Positions 11,410 through 22,689 of a stretch of 64,000 nucleotides of DNA are shown one piece after another. Source of the DNA: Melampsora larici-populina 98AG31 (lineage: Eukaryota; Basidiomycota; Pucciniomycetes; Pucciniales; Melampsoraceae). The stretch spans positions 417,326-481,325 of the forward strand of contig NW_006768807.1 of assembly GCF_000204055.1 (NCBI RefSeq), read 5' to 3'. A program made the translations under genes and the position numbers. Each line of letters begins with the position of its first letter. The stretch's first letter is position 1. The notes beneath the pieces are model-generated. The model made no database searches, was not told the DNA's origin, and saw only the letters and a program-made list of their open reading frames with translations.

Positions 11410-12147
11410 ATGGCTTTCATCCTAAAACTCACAAACCAAAATGGCTCATTCATCTATTACTTCAGCCTGGCTCTTCTATTTTTGTCTTTTGGTCCTCACC
11501 TTGTCATTAATAGCCCTATCCCAAACCCAAACCCATCCCCAATGTTCGGCTTCGTGAAAGCAGGCAAAAATGTGGCAGACGGGGCGACTGATATGGGAAG
11601 AGGGGTTCAATCACTCGGTACAAATGCGGCCGGCGGGGCCGGCGACCTGAGAAACATAGGATCAACTGTATCAACGGGAACCGAAACTCCTCTTTTGAGA
11701 GCATCCCCAGATAATTTGGGGCAGGCTGACGATGTAGCCAGATTCTCAAACCCAGTTGATGACGTATCCAAATTCTCAAATCCGGATCCGATGTTGACAG
11801 GAGCTAGTCAAATTGGAATGAATACAGCCAGACAGACGACCAATACTCTCCAAGGTTCAAGATCAGTTTTGAGCTTAGGATCAGTGTTAAAATCCTTTGG
11901 GAACTCTATCTACAGATCGTACTACAGACTTACGGCGAAGTTCTATGGATATCTACAAAGAAGTGCTTCTAGACAAGCAGAAAACCTCAACGAACAAATT
12001 GCATATTTACGCGCAAACAAAGCGCCCGATAGGCTAATCACCAATCTCTCAAAGAAGCGCCTCGACGCGTTTGGTCAAACAATCGTCAACCAACAAAAAG
12101 AGAGCCAGGCCCTTATGAAAGCAGGAGGTGGGATGAACATGCAATGA
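11410..12147 (+). CDS. Secreted hypothetical protein, paralogue of 1336-2544
   Basis: Intronless 245-residue frame. A hydrophobic N-terminal core (about residues 15-32) ending at NSPIP gives a signal peptide. The mature part is Gly/Asn/Asp-rich (to ~130), with a repeated R/K-FSNPVDD/FSNPDPM-type motif near residues 111-125, and ends in a basic, probably helical segment (155-235) rich in Tyr, Arg and Lys. The signal-peptide region and following 60 residues match the 402-residue protein at 1336-2544; the C-terminal helical part is shorter here. No cysteine framework and no recognised domain. Probable secreted effector candidate family by context; function unknown. Confidence 0.7.
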   Translation: MAFILKLTNQNGSFIYYFSLALLFLSFGPHLVINSPIPNPNPSPMFGFVKAGKNVADGATDMGRGVQSLGTNAAGGAGDLRNIGSTVSTGTETPLLRASPDNLGQADDVARFSNPVDDVSKFSNPDPMLTGASQIGMNTARQTTNTLQGSRSVLSLGSVLKSFGNSIYRSYYRLTAKFYGYLQRSASRQAENLNEQIAYLRANKAPDRLITNLSKKRLDAFGQTIVNQQKESQALMKAGGGMNMQ

Positions 12148-12783
12148 TGAAGTAAAAACCCAATCACCCAAGCTTTGATCCAATTTCCCGGTCTCTCGAG
12201 CTCTTGCAAGTGACCCAAAAAGGAGCTTCGAAATTTTTTCGCGCTAGACACCAGGCGACTTGAATTGAGCATGTGGAAACTTGAGGAAAGAATTCCCCGG
12301 GGTTTCAAATGCTAACGCTCCATTAAGTGAACTAAGTCCCTCGAACCGCAGGCGTCCTCTGCAGCCTGCTGAGGAGGGACGATTTGCATGCTACCCTTTT
12401 CGAACTTTGTGTTTTTTGTCCATTTTGAACTCCATCTACACTACTCAACTCAGCATCAGACAATCAATATTTCTGAATCAGCCAAGTTGTTCCGCTCCAT
12501 TTTGTACATATTTCTTTCTCAGATCCAGATATGTTCATTTGCATTGATAGTCTTTGGGTGAGAACTGAAGACTGTAAGATTGATCTGGGTTGATCATGTT
12601 ATGATTCACTGAAATCGCGTTGCTACGGTTGTATTGGCACTGTGTTGTTATCTGCTGCCCTGAATTAGTATGATGCTGGTGTTGTTATGTTATGATGTCA
12701 TTGATATGTTTCAATTCTAGATTTAAAATATAATTGTTCGACTAAAAATACAAAATCATCTTACAATTATTTTATCTTTTTGC
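12148..12783. other. Intergenic region
   Basis: No gene or structured element seen before the MITE at 12787. Confidence 0.35.
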
Positions 12784-12786
12784 TTA

Positions 12787-12932
12787 GGGCGCGTTCACTC
12801 AAGCAATTTTCTGGTCAGAAATTGCATCCTGCAAAATTTAAAGTGCTGGTTTGGTGGAGTATGGTTCATTTTTGCATTTTAAAATTTACAGAATGCAATT
12901 GCTGTCCAGAGATTGCTTAAATGAACACACCC
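12787..12932. mobile_element. Tourist-like MITE (PIF/Harbinger type), 146 bp
   Basis: An imperfect palindrome. The left end GGGCGCGTTCACTCAAGCAA pairs with the reversed right end GGGTGTGTTCATTTAAGCAA, and the pairing runs through most of the element. It is flanked by TTA at 12784-12786 and 12933-12935, the 3-bp target duplication of PIF/Harbinger elements. No coding capacity. Confidence 0.85.
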
Positions 12933-13389
12933 TTATTGTTCTCTTTCTGAATTGTTCAAAGTTATTTTGTGTCAGCTTTTGATTTGTTCTAAAACAAATG
13001 CAATCCTACACAACAACCTCTCAACCATGAAGCTGAATCTGAATCAAACTCAATTCTTTAATCTGAATCAAACTCAATTCTTTATCAAAAAGGAAGGAGG
13101 TACAATTCAATTCTCAACTTTGATCCTATTGTTATAAGGTACTATCATCAAAGATTCTCTTATGATTCTAAATCATCTTACTCCAATGTGGACACCCTGT
13201 TGATTACATTGTCTGATTTAAAATTTGTGTTATAAAGTTGAATCTCTATCAGTGTAGTTTCTGTCAAGGTACTGCTTTTTGTTTATTTTTCACTGTTATC
13301 AAGTTTCATTGTTATAGTTACCTATGATGATATTAAATTTGTTAAGAAATCAAAAATATAAATTAAGAGAGATCCTAAGTTTTACCACA

Positions 13390-13401
13390 TGGTATCAAGA
13401 G
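13390..13401 (+). other. Copia primer-binding site
   Basis: TGGTATCAAGAG is the common Ty1/copia primer-binding sequence complementary to initiator methionine tRNA. It marks the LTR/internal boundary. Confidence 0.75.
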
Positions 13402-13451
13402 AGTCCTCTTGGCAAATTATATTTCAATCCTTCACATTCATAGTTTCTGTA

Positions 13452-13839
13452 GCCAACGTTGGGCCATTGCGTTGCGTTGAGAGCAACCGGCCGTTGCGCG
13501 CAACGCAACAAATTGAAATCTCACCTTGAACCCCACAACGTAATGGGCAATTGCAAATCCCGCTGCGTTGCTGGCAACACAGCGGGGCATTAAGATCAAA
13601 CACAGGGAGACATGGGTCCAGGGTTATATAACCTATTTGGGTAGTAAAACCCGTTGCGGAGTTGCGTTGCTCACAACGGTGCCACAACGGCAACGCAACA
13701 GGGTGAAAACTCACATCCCATCAAGCAATGCACCGGGTAAGGGTCTGACCCGGTGCTTTGCGTTGATTTGCGGGGTTTTCCACGTTGCTTGACGTTGTGG
13801 TGCGTTGCTCACTCAGAGCAACGCACCGGCTCAACGTTG
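13452..13839. mobile_element. Palindromic GTTGCGTTGC-rich insertion in the copia leader
   Basis: About 388 bp packed with GTTGCGTTGC/GCAACGCAAC motifs in both orientations. Its ends are inverted copies of one another (left CCAACGTTGGGCC..TTGCG, right reversed CAACGTTGAGCCGGTGCG). CTGTA occurs on both sides (13447-13451 and 13840-13844) and may be a 5-bp target duplication. It lies between the primer-binding site and gag. No coding potential; class unknown. Confidence 0.6.
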
Positions 13840-14247
13840 CTGTAACATTTTGATTAAAATGTCACAACCAACTTTTTTGACAAAGGCTTCTGATAAAGTG
13901 GATAAAGATACTGAAAAATCATCTGATTTAAACAATCATAACCCACTAAAGTTAAGATCACCAAGCTCACTCAAAAGAATTGGCATGAATGGCAAATTTG
14001 GTTCAAAAATATCCTTTTTAGAAAAGGTCACAATCACCTTTTAAATATAAAATATGTCAACACCAATCATCTTGAAAAACCTGTGTTCAAGTGCAAAAAC
14101 CCTTGAGAAATCAACAAACTTTTCAAAACACTTTCTACAGAACTTTGTGCTATCCTTTTAAAGAATAGGAAAAGTTTCCATGACACTTATACTGCACAGT
14201 GCATTATCCAAATCCTGTGGTGTCTTGTCTATTGTAATGATTGGTGT

Positions 14248-17200
14248 CAACGTCCGTCCGGTCCGTTATTGATAGCGCTATATAGCGTATAGCGGAGCGC
14301 CTAGCACCATAATTACAGTGCTATAATTACGGTGCTCAACTGGCCCGCTATCCAATGAGCATGTAGGGTAATGTAAGATTTTTGTGCCGTTATAACGGAG
14401 CGTGTGTCCATATAACGCTATACAACGCTCTGGAGCGCTATGTTATACATGTTGTAGCGCTACACACAGCGCTACACATAGTATAATACAGGTTCACTTG
14501 GACAGACAACGGATCTCCAGATCTGGACAAGTTCTCGTCTTGATGAGGTTCAATCTTCCCCTTTAGGCAACTCACAATGCAAAAACGTCAAACAACACCC
14601 CTCGCCAATCAAATACCACGTCTCATACCCATCAATCTCACCTACTTTAAGCCAGGCGAACAAGCTAGTTTCCATAATGACAGGTGAGCAATTTGTGTTC
14701 AGTTTGAATCGATTTGATCTTTGATCTGATTCACTTCCACCTCCTCCGTTCATTCAATTCCACATATTACCTTTTCACTATCCTTTTTTCTAATCTTGTC
14801 CTTGACTCTTAACCACCCTTTCCAATAACTTAGTAATCATCTTACAAGCTACCAGTTCCTGCTACACATCTCTAGCATGACCGGACTTGAATCAACCCCT
14901 TCGAACTCGCTTCTTCGCCCACCAGGTTCAACGGCGACCCCTTCACGTCAAAGCCAGCGAACTCGTACCACTCCTGTATCCCCACAGATGGTCAGGACAT
15001 CTCCGGACTCTCGTTTATCACTTTCCGTTTCCATCTCTCAACAATCAACTCGTCCATCGTCCAAAGGCGACCAGGAGCCACCCGTATCTCAATCACCCTG
15101 TCAAAGGAACAACGGTAAACGAGCTGCGGTTTCGAGTGATGCTACTCGCGAAGATTCTCCAGAGTCTGACCTAGTTGTCCATGTTCCTCGCAAGCAAAAA
15201 CGGACCAATAAAGTGAGTTTGGTTAATTCAATTTTAAAAGACAATCAGCTTATTTCTATATGTGATTGCATAGCACATTGCTGCTCCTGAGATCATCGAT
15301 TTAGACCAGGACAATGACACAGCTGAACCCAAGACTTCAACTCGATCAAAAGGTATACGCGTTCAATATCAGGAGGACGCTGAGGGTGTTGCAAGGTACT
15401 TCAAGGATCCTGACTATGTACCAGGCGAGGTAAGTACAGTCCTCAATAAGCCTCTCAAATATTGTTCATTTTATTGATTCTTTTACATATCCGCAGGAAT
15501 CGACTGGGGTCAAGAGGTCTTATCGCTGCAATTGGTGCACTGGAGTTTATTCGAAAGGGCCAGCCGGATGGTCTAATCTCAAAGGCCATCGAGATGGCAC
15601 TGAATCTCGTCCGGTCTGTCCTGGTCGTCGCCTTGCCGGGAAGACTATACTCGATCTGCCACCAACTTACCCTGAGCGTGTGGCTGCAGCTGCTGCTAAG
15701 GGTTCGAAGAAGAACACGACACTTGACAGCTTTGTGTCAAAGAAAAAGTTTTGCCTTGAAACTTTGAATGGTATAATGGTCATCTGGTTACTCCGACACG
15801 CTTTACCATGGGCACGAATGGACGATCATCCCCTTCGAGCAGCTTTTCGATTAGCCAATGTTTCAGCTTCTCTTCGTTCAAGTGTGTGGGCAGCACGCGC
15901 AGCTACCACCATCTTCAATGATATGCAAATGAATGTGGTCAACATGCTCAGGGTGAGTGACCGTCCATTTTAATATCCTTATACAAATCTTCAAATCTTT
16001 ACAACACTAACTTAATTTGATACTAGAACATACCAGGTCGATTCACCTTGGTCCACGATGTGTGGACAACTAAAGGCAAGCGACATGCTTTTATTGGAGT
16101 CACCGCAACCTTTGTCGATCGTGATTGGAAATTCCAATCTGTCCATCTTGCATTCAAACTGATTGCTTGGCACCACTACGGAAATCTTCTGGCTCGGCCG
16201 GTAGCTAAATTTCTCATCAAGCACGGTCTACATAAGAAGATTGGTTTTTTCTTTGTTTTACTTGTTATGACCCAAAGTTATCATTTCAAACTGACATTGT
16301 TAATATTTTTGTTTATTTACATGTATGCCCAGACCACTGACTCGGGTTCAAACAATGCGACGTTGGCAACTGAACTTTCTGATCAGTTTGCGATGGCTCA
16401 CGACCCAGTAAAATGGAATGCTGAAAAGATGCAGATCCATTGCATCGCGCACAAACTGGCCTTGGTGGTCAAGGATGGACTGAAGTCCGTTGACATGGCG
16501 GCCGGTCACATCAAGCCAACCACCCCGCAAACATCTCTACCTAATTTCACTTTAAATGAAGGACAAGAAGAGGTTGATATTCCAGCTGACTTGGATGATT
16601 CTGATTGCGAGGGGCACGGTATGCATGTTGAACTTAGTGACGACGAGGATGAACGAGTTGAACCAGAAGAAGATTCCGCAGTTCGCGGAACACCTCCCAA
16701 AGCTGCTGACCCGGTGATGCCATCCACCGGCTGGAAGGAAGTTGATGTGAGGCTAGCTGTTCGTAAGGTGAGTGTATATTAATCTTGAATGTTGATACAA
16801 GATCCGTACTAATAGAACTTCATGTATTAGGTCGACAAGGCAATAGCCTTAATATCGTCAAGTGGACCACGCCGTGATCAGTTCAAGGCTTTGTGAGGCG
16901 GTGGTAAAGGGATAGTGTCGGGAAGCTGTCATCGGTGGAATGGAAAGCACGACGCTCGACAACGTGCATGTGATGGATACAAGGTAAGTTAAACGTAAAC
17001 TGTCAATAACATTACACTTAGCACCGTTTTCTTATATGTTCCACTATTCTTGAGGTTATCAATCAAATGTTGTCGGACGAATCCGGTGGAAATTACTACG
17101 GCGACCTTCATATCACCGCCAGCGAATGGGCTGCTGTTCGAGCTCTCAACGAAGTCACTGAAGTAAGCTCATTTCAGTTCATTTTTTTGCTTGAAAGGTC

Positions 17201-18523
17201 CTGAATGTAAATCCTTTCAGCTTTTTTTGAAATCAACCTACCGTGTCAAAGGCGATCACCCCACAGCTGCCATCATGATGAGGGAGTATGAACTGCTTTT
17301 GGCTGCACTGCGCACTGCATGTGCTAAATCTCCTTACAAGGAGATACAAACTATGATACAGAGAATGCTAGTGAAGATCCATGGCTATCAGCGCGAAGCA
17401 ATCGAGTGCGATGCCATTGCACTCTCAACTGTGCTCAACCCTTGACTTCGAATGTCTTATATCGAGAAACAATTCCCAACCGACCTTGTCAGGATCCAAG
17501 ATTTGCTCAACTCTGAGTACAACAAGTACGAACGGGAGTGGATTGAGGAAGGTGGTGGCTCAGTCACTCCAGAAGTGACCGTAGTTGAGACTTCGACTGA
17601 TCCGCACCTGGCTGAGACGTGCAATCCCAAAGTGCGAGACTTGACCAGTATGAACATCAAGTCTGAGCTAGCTAGGTATCTTGACTGGGATCACGACTGC
17701 TCAGATCCGAAGATGAGCATGCTCGACTGGTGGCAGGTATTTATTATTAATTATGTTTAATTTTTTGCTTTTCTATCTTGAACAAAGACTGACAGTGTTC
17801 TTATGTATAGGAACACTCGTGTTACTATCCTGTTCTTTCGAGAATCGCACAAGATGCCTTGGGATGCGCAGGTACCTCATGCACGGTCGAGAGAACATTC
17901 TCTTCCGCAGCTGATGTCTGCACAACTCAGCGGGGTGCCATGGCACCAAAGCAGATGGAGCGAGCAGTTGGGTGTCGTTTGTGGTTGAAATCACAAATTG
18001 TGAAGCCTGGAGGCGACTTCAAGGAGGCATGGGTGCTCATTCAAGAGGAAGTGTTAAGAAAAACCGATCAGACCAAGACTTGAAATTTCTTTTACCTTGT
18101 CTTTATTTCTAAATCATCTATCTTTTTTCGATTACTATCTTTTAATTACACTTTAATACATATTCATTCTTTTATCAATCACTTCAACTATACTTTAATA
18201 TTTTTTCATTATATTTCTTTTCTTATAATACTTTACAATTTCATGTTAATAATTTGTGTATGATGTGCGTTTGTAGCGCTATTTTGCGTGTCACAGCGCT
18301 ACAACGGGATGTTGAAGCGCTACATAGCGGGGTACTCCATAGCGCTTCAGCACGCTAGATAGTCCATAGCGGCGCGCTTATAGCGCGCCGGGCGAACCGC
18401 TATGGTGAGAGGACCTGCTAATAGGCAGCATAGTGATACATAGTGGGTGGCTAAATAGTGCGCGGGCGCTACATTACCGATTATCCCGGATATAGCGGGT
18501 CATAGCGGAGCGGACGGACGTTG
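14248..18523 (+). mobile_element. Complete hAT DNA transposon inserted in the copia element
   Basis: The 4276-bp element has ends CAACGTCCGTCCGGTCCG and, reversed, CAACGTCCGTCCGCTCCG. It is flanked by the direct repeat TTGGTGT (14241-14247 and 18524-18530); a mismatched neighbouring base is compatible with an original 8-bp hAT target duplication. Both subterminal regions (14265-14480 and 18270-18510) are dense in TAGCGC/GCGCTA motifs. It encodes a spliced hAT transposase on the plus strand. Confidence 0.88.
14877..18083 (+). pseudogene. hAT transposase with in-frame stop codons
   Basis: Early exons are clear: 14877-15212, 15274-15429, 15497-15952, then from 16027. A Ser/Pro-rich N-terminus is followed by a BED-type zinc finger (YRCNWCTGVYS...GHRDG), the hAT core with LVHDVWTTKGKRHAFIGVT, TTDSGSNNATLA, CIAHKLALVVKD and HRWNGKHDAR, and a C-terminal dimerisation region (MSMLDWWQ...LGCAGTSCTVERTFSSAAD) ending at 18083. 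Two TGA codons fall in otherwise continuous coding sequence, at 16894-16896 and 17443-17445 (within VLNP-stop-LRMSYIEKQFP). Both look like single-base nonsense changes, so the copy is probably inactive, while the ends remain mobilisable in trans. An intron near 16240-16331 is inferred but its donor is unclear. Confidence 0.8.
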
Positions 18524-20800
18524 TTGGTGTGAATGTTCAAACTTGGATGTTTATTTGATACATTCCTGGTTCTTCCATTCAAGAACATTGTTACCAGCTC
18601 TCTGAAACTTACAAATTCATTTTGGCTGCAGTTGCCAACAACCCCTGCTGTTGTGACCATTTACTGAATTAGCAGCTATCTTCTTTTTATTGAGTTTTAA
18701 TGATAACAAGGGCTTAACTCCACTAATCCAAAATTTCTGGGATCTCAAACCCTTTGATTTCAAAACTTGCTACAACAAGAGTATCATGGAAAAAAATGCT
18801 ATGATTCTCAAGAACAAGACATTGTTAATTTCTCAAAGGTTAAGGCAAGAAAACAACAAGTCAAACATCTCTGTGCCTCAATCCAAACCCTCGTCATTCA
18901 ATCCTAAAAGTAGTGTCACCACAAAAAAGCTTTTTGTGAAGAACTTCAAATATATTGATGAGAAGGTTGCAAGACTTGTTGCTCAGCATCTATCTCAACA
19001 AACATCATCTGAGGCTCACCATGTTCAAGAATCATTGGGCTCAAATGAAGAACAAGCAGATGACAACAATGATTACATGAAGAAAGTAAACAAAAAACTT
19101 CAAGTAGTTTATGACTCTGGAGCCACCAAGTTGACAATCAACGATCTTGATTTATTGATTGATTGTGTTCCTATCTCCAAATTTTTAGACACATATGAAG
19201 GTCTGGTGGCCATCTTTCACATTGAAAAACTCAAGTTTGGTGAGGTTATCATTCATCCAGTTTACTACTTGGAAAATGGCCCCAGGAATCTTATCTCTAC
19301 TGCTGAATTGGAAGATCACAGAATGAACATAATCCATTGACATCAAAAAGTTCAAGTTTGACTAGGCAATAAGATCATCTTCAGATTCTATTGCAATGGC
19401 GACTTGTATGTTTCGAAAACCACATCTTCTCTTAACATGACTCAGGCAGTGAATCTTGCTGAGCCCAAAGACTGGCACATTATCCTTGGTTATCATTTTG
19501 ATGTGTAATTGAAAAAGTTTCTCATGTTGAACAAAATTGATTCTACAGCAGTTGAAGACAGTTCTGGTTGTCTCATCTGTCTTGACTGTAAAATCAAAAT
19601 CTGTCCTCACCTCAGATCCAATCCTGAGTGCTTCCAAACCTTTCAAAAGGATCCACTCAGATCTCCTACAAATGACTCCAGTTACAGGTCAAGGGATCAA
19701 ATCCATGCTAGTGTTGATTGATGAGTTCTCAAGATTCAACAGTTGATAATTACTTAAAAAGAAACCTAAAGCCAAAAATCAAATACTGCCTTATGTCACT
19801 GAAATCAAATCAAAAACTGGTGCCAATCCATTGTGTTTCCATTCTGATTGCAGTGGCAAATTCACTTCTACCTTCCTCGTAGATGAATTTGCCAACCTAG
19901 GAATCTCAATCAAACAGGGTCCTGCTGATCCACCAGAAACCAACGGACTTTCTGAAAGCTTTAATCAAACCTTGCTAGTGTGGATGTGACACACTCCCTC
20001 ACAATCCTTGGTTCCGATAAATTTTTGGGATGAAGCTGCTCCATACACTTCTCAGCTCATCAACATACTACCATCCAAGCCGTTAAACTGGGCATCACTG
20101 TATTTGTGCAACAACAACAACAGTCCAAAATTCAACCCCATCTTTGTGTATACTCTTTCTTGGTCATAACTCATTCTCTGACGCTGGAAGATTTTTGAAC
20201 CTAAAAAATTGGCATATCATAATCCGTAGGGACTATTCACCATTCCCAATGGATTTCCTTTACAACTCCAAAACTGTTATAAAAAAATCCATTGAAACCC
20301 TCCCAAATTGAAAAACCACTTACAAATCTGAAGACATGGTTATTGATATCAGACCCTCAAAGAATATTACTGCTACCACTCCAGGCACCCCAGCAATAGC
20401 TTTGCCCCCACCCATCTTGATTCCCCCACCAACCAAAACCGCTTCATCATACTCAAAAAAAACTCACCATGCTCAAATTCCCTTCAAAGAAATGGTTACC
20501 AAATATATCTCCTCAAAAGTTGATTAGATTGAATGAGTCACAGCAGTTTCTGACAATATTTTGTAGATTATGAAATTTCATCTAAAATTGAGTTGCTGGA
20601 AATGAGTGAGCTGAGCAGGTTGCCATGAAGCTTTTGAATGTCTTATGTGGAAAGACATGATCTTAAGCTTCTTTAATTGAACTGGGTTCAATTTTATGAA
20701 AAGCATCAGAACATGTCCGAAGAATATCCGAAGTCCCAAAGACAAAATATGCGGTGAGCCTCCTATCACCTCTTGTCACTCTACCTGACTAACTAACCTA
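18524..20800 (+). mobile_element. Ty1/copia remnant, right part (protease and integrase relics)
   Basis: Continuation of the copia element after the hAT insertion. Recognisable protein relics run to about 20530 and fade by ~20800. No reverse transcriptase/RNase H signature and no 3' LTR are seen, so the element lost its 3' half. Confidence 0.7.
18690..20527 (+). pseudogene. Copia gag-pol relic: aspartic protease and integrase
   Basis: The frame at 18690-19340 ends gag and carries the retroviral-type protease motif VVYDSGATKLTI and copia-typical ...NLISTAELED. Downstream, in broken frames, integrase relics appear: LIDEFSRFN (near 19720), FHSDCSGKFTSTF (near 19840) and PPETNGLSESFNQTLL (near 19935), the last holding the catalytic Glu. 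Multiple stops and frame changes; a Pro-rich linker follows (20336-20527). Dead copy. Confidence 0.75.
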
Positions 20801-21461
20801 AAGACTTAGAAACAGGTATACACAAAGAATAAAAAAGATCAGACAACATTATGGAAGTGAGAATGTTGGAATCAGTAATCTGACATAAAGAGGTTTAAGT
20901 CAAGAGATAAAAATAGGAATAAATTCAACACATAGGTCTTAGTTTAAGTGAACTAGTGTTGAGGTTGATATCAGGTGAAAAGAAAACAATACAATATCAA
21001 TCATTGATTAGTGGTTTGGTTTGAATGAAATATAAATGGAACAATTGAATATATGAGAAGAGAATAGAAACTGTGGGAACTCACTATTTTCCTATACCGT
21101 GATGGACGGATGAGGAAAATAGAGAGTGTACACGCACTGCCAACATAGATACCTTGGAGTACACAACCCAAGGCATCATCAGAGGTAAATCCTTGGATAG
21201 ACCTTGTCCAAGGTGATATTCTGCGCTGGAGAATTGCCTCGGATCAAAAACTTGGACAGCTTCTGTCTGAGGTTTGTAATCCGATGATACCTTGGATTGA
21301 CAAATCCGAGGTAAATATGTTGGTGGTGACGCCTCCCAGGAGTGGCTCAATTAAAAGTGAAAAGATTAGGGTTTAATATTTAAGATTTAATTTCAATTTG
21401 ATTCAGGTGTTTTAAGTTTGAAGTGTTTTGTGGAGTAATGTGTTGCTGTACATTTCCTAAC
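20801..21461. other. AT-rich intergenic region
   Basis: No gene. A short hairpin (ATTTTCCT...AGGAAAAT near 21090) and imperfect inverted CCTTGGA/TCCAAGG motifs at 21150-21310 may be decayed transposon debris. Confidence 0.3.
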
Positions 21462-21469
21462 ATCTGAAA

Positions 21470-21902
21470 TCAGGATGAGCCCCAAGACCCACCAAATCAG
21501 GGATCCCCGTGGTACACCCTGGCAAGTTGGGGGGTTGTTCTGGCCTCCAAATGGTCCCAGAACCACAGGGATGGTCGGGTCTGGGGTTGTTCTGAGGATT
21601 GAAAAAAGTGACCCTCCTTGGGGACCCTGAGGAAAATATTTGTGCAAAAAGCAGACAAATTGATGTTTGGGAAAGATTGTGCACTGCGGTATTTGCCGGT
21701 ATTTGACGGGTACTTGAGGATTGCCAGTAATTCTCTGGTGAATTGGTGGCCTGTCAGGGGTCAAGGTACGGGTGTCGGTCTTGCTTTCAAGGAGAGAAGA
21801 AGCTCATGGAATGGCACGGTTGGTCCTTGTTCTACCTTTTGGAAAAGGTTGATCACCCGGGCAGCTCAATCCCCGGCATTTGGGGGTTGGGGCTCATCCT
21901 GA
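21470..21902. mobile_element. hAT-type MITE, 433 bp
   Basis: Perfect 16-bp inverted termini (TCAGGATGAGCCCCAA ... TTGGGGCTCATCCTGA) are flanked by the perfect 8-bp direct repeat ATCTGAAA at 21462-21469 and 21903-21910. An 8-bp duplication and short termini indicate hAT-type mobilisation. No coding capacity. It is clearly more GC-rich than its surroundings. Confidence 0.9.
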
Positions 21903-21910
21903 ATCTGAAA

Positions 21911-22689
21911 CCCTAGTTCAGAGAGCGGGTGTCTCTCAACATTCTACTGTCTGTTTCATCCTTGAAGAAATGTTAAATTATGTGGTTGTTTGCTTAAAAT
22001 TTACTACAAGTTGTTGTTTATAATCTGATTATAAAGTGTAAAGCTTTTGGTTTCTCTTGATCTGATAAACCTCTTCCATTTTTACATCTGTCTTTTCCAA
22101 TTTGCCTGCCAATGGCAACAATTACTATGGCTCTAATTGTATTGGACCTTTGCCTAAAGTTCTCATCAAACAACCTCCCAGAATCCTTTAAACTTCAGCT
22201 TTCACTACAAATTCAACTTTGTCATCAAGATTACCAACCTCAAAATATGGGCCAATTTTGCAGGGCTTCCAGTTTCAACTTGTGGTAGTGCAGTTTCTCA
22301 TTACCTTGAGCCTCTGCTATGCAGATTTTAAGAATCATGGAAGGGCAATTGTTTTGAACCTAGGTTTTACCTTGATGGAGCCTTTAACAAGTGATGATCT
22401 CCTTAAATTGTTTTACTTAAATTCATCCCATATGCTGTGTCAAGATTATTACTTTTTGTAGCATGGGCCAAGCATGAAAGCCTCAAAAAGTGTGAGATAA
22501 TTTATAGATGTTGAATGTGTCTCACTGTATGTGTCTTGGTGTTTGGTGGAAATTTCAGATTTGCTTGCCAGAGTATTTATCTGAATAGCTTTTGGTATGC
22601 AATCATAGTCTGATTACTGTTTGAATAATTTAAGGAGGGTTCCCTCAATGAAAGGCTAGTGTTTCTGAACTGTCAAATGCGTAAATTTG
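21911..22689. other. AT-rich intergenic region
   Basis: No gene or structured repeat seen. Confidence 0.3.

Larger units (their letters stand above)
12936..14247 (+). mobile_element. Ty1/copia retrotransposon remnant, left part (LTR, PBS, gag start)
   Basis: A TGGTATCAAGAG primer-binding site at 13390-13401 directly follows ...TACCACA, the expected CA end of a 5' LTR. The LTR start is not certain; a TGTT at ~12937, just after the MITE, would give a ~450-bp LTR. A gag-like frame starts with the ATG at 13859 (MSQPTFLTKASDKVDKD) and is broken after ~60 codons. The element is interrupted at 14248 by a hAT transposon and resumes at 18524. Confidence 0.7.
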
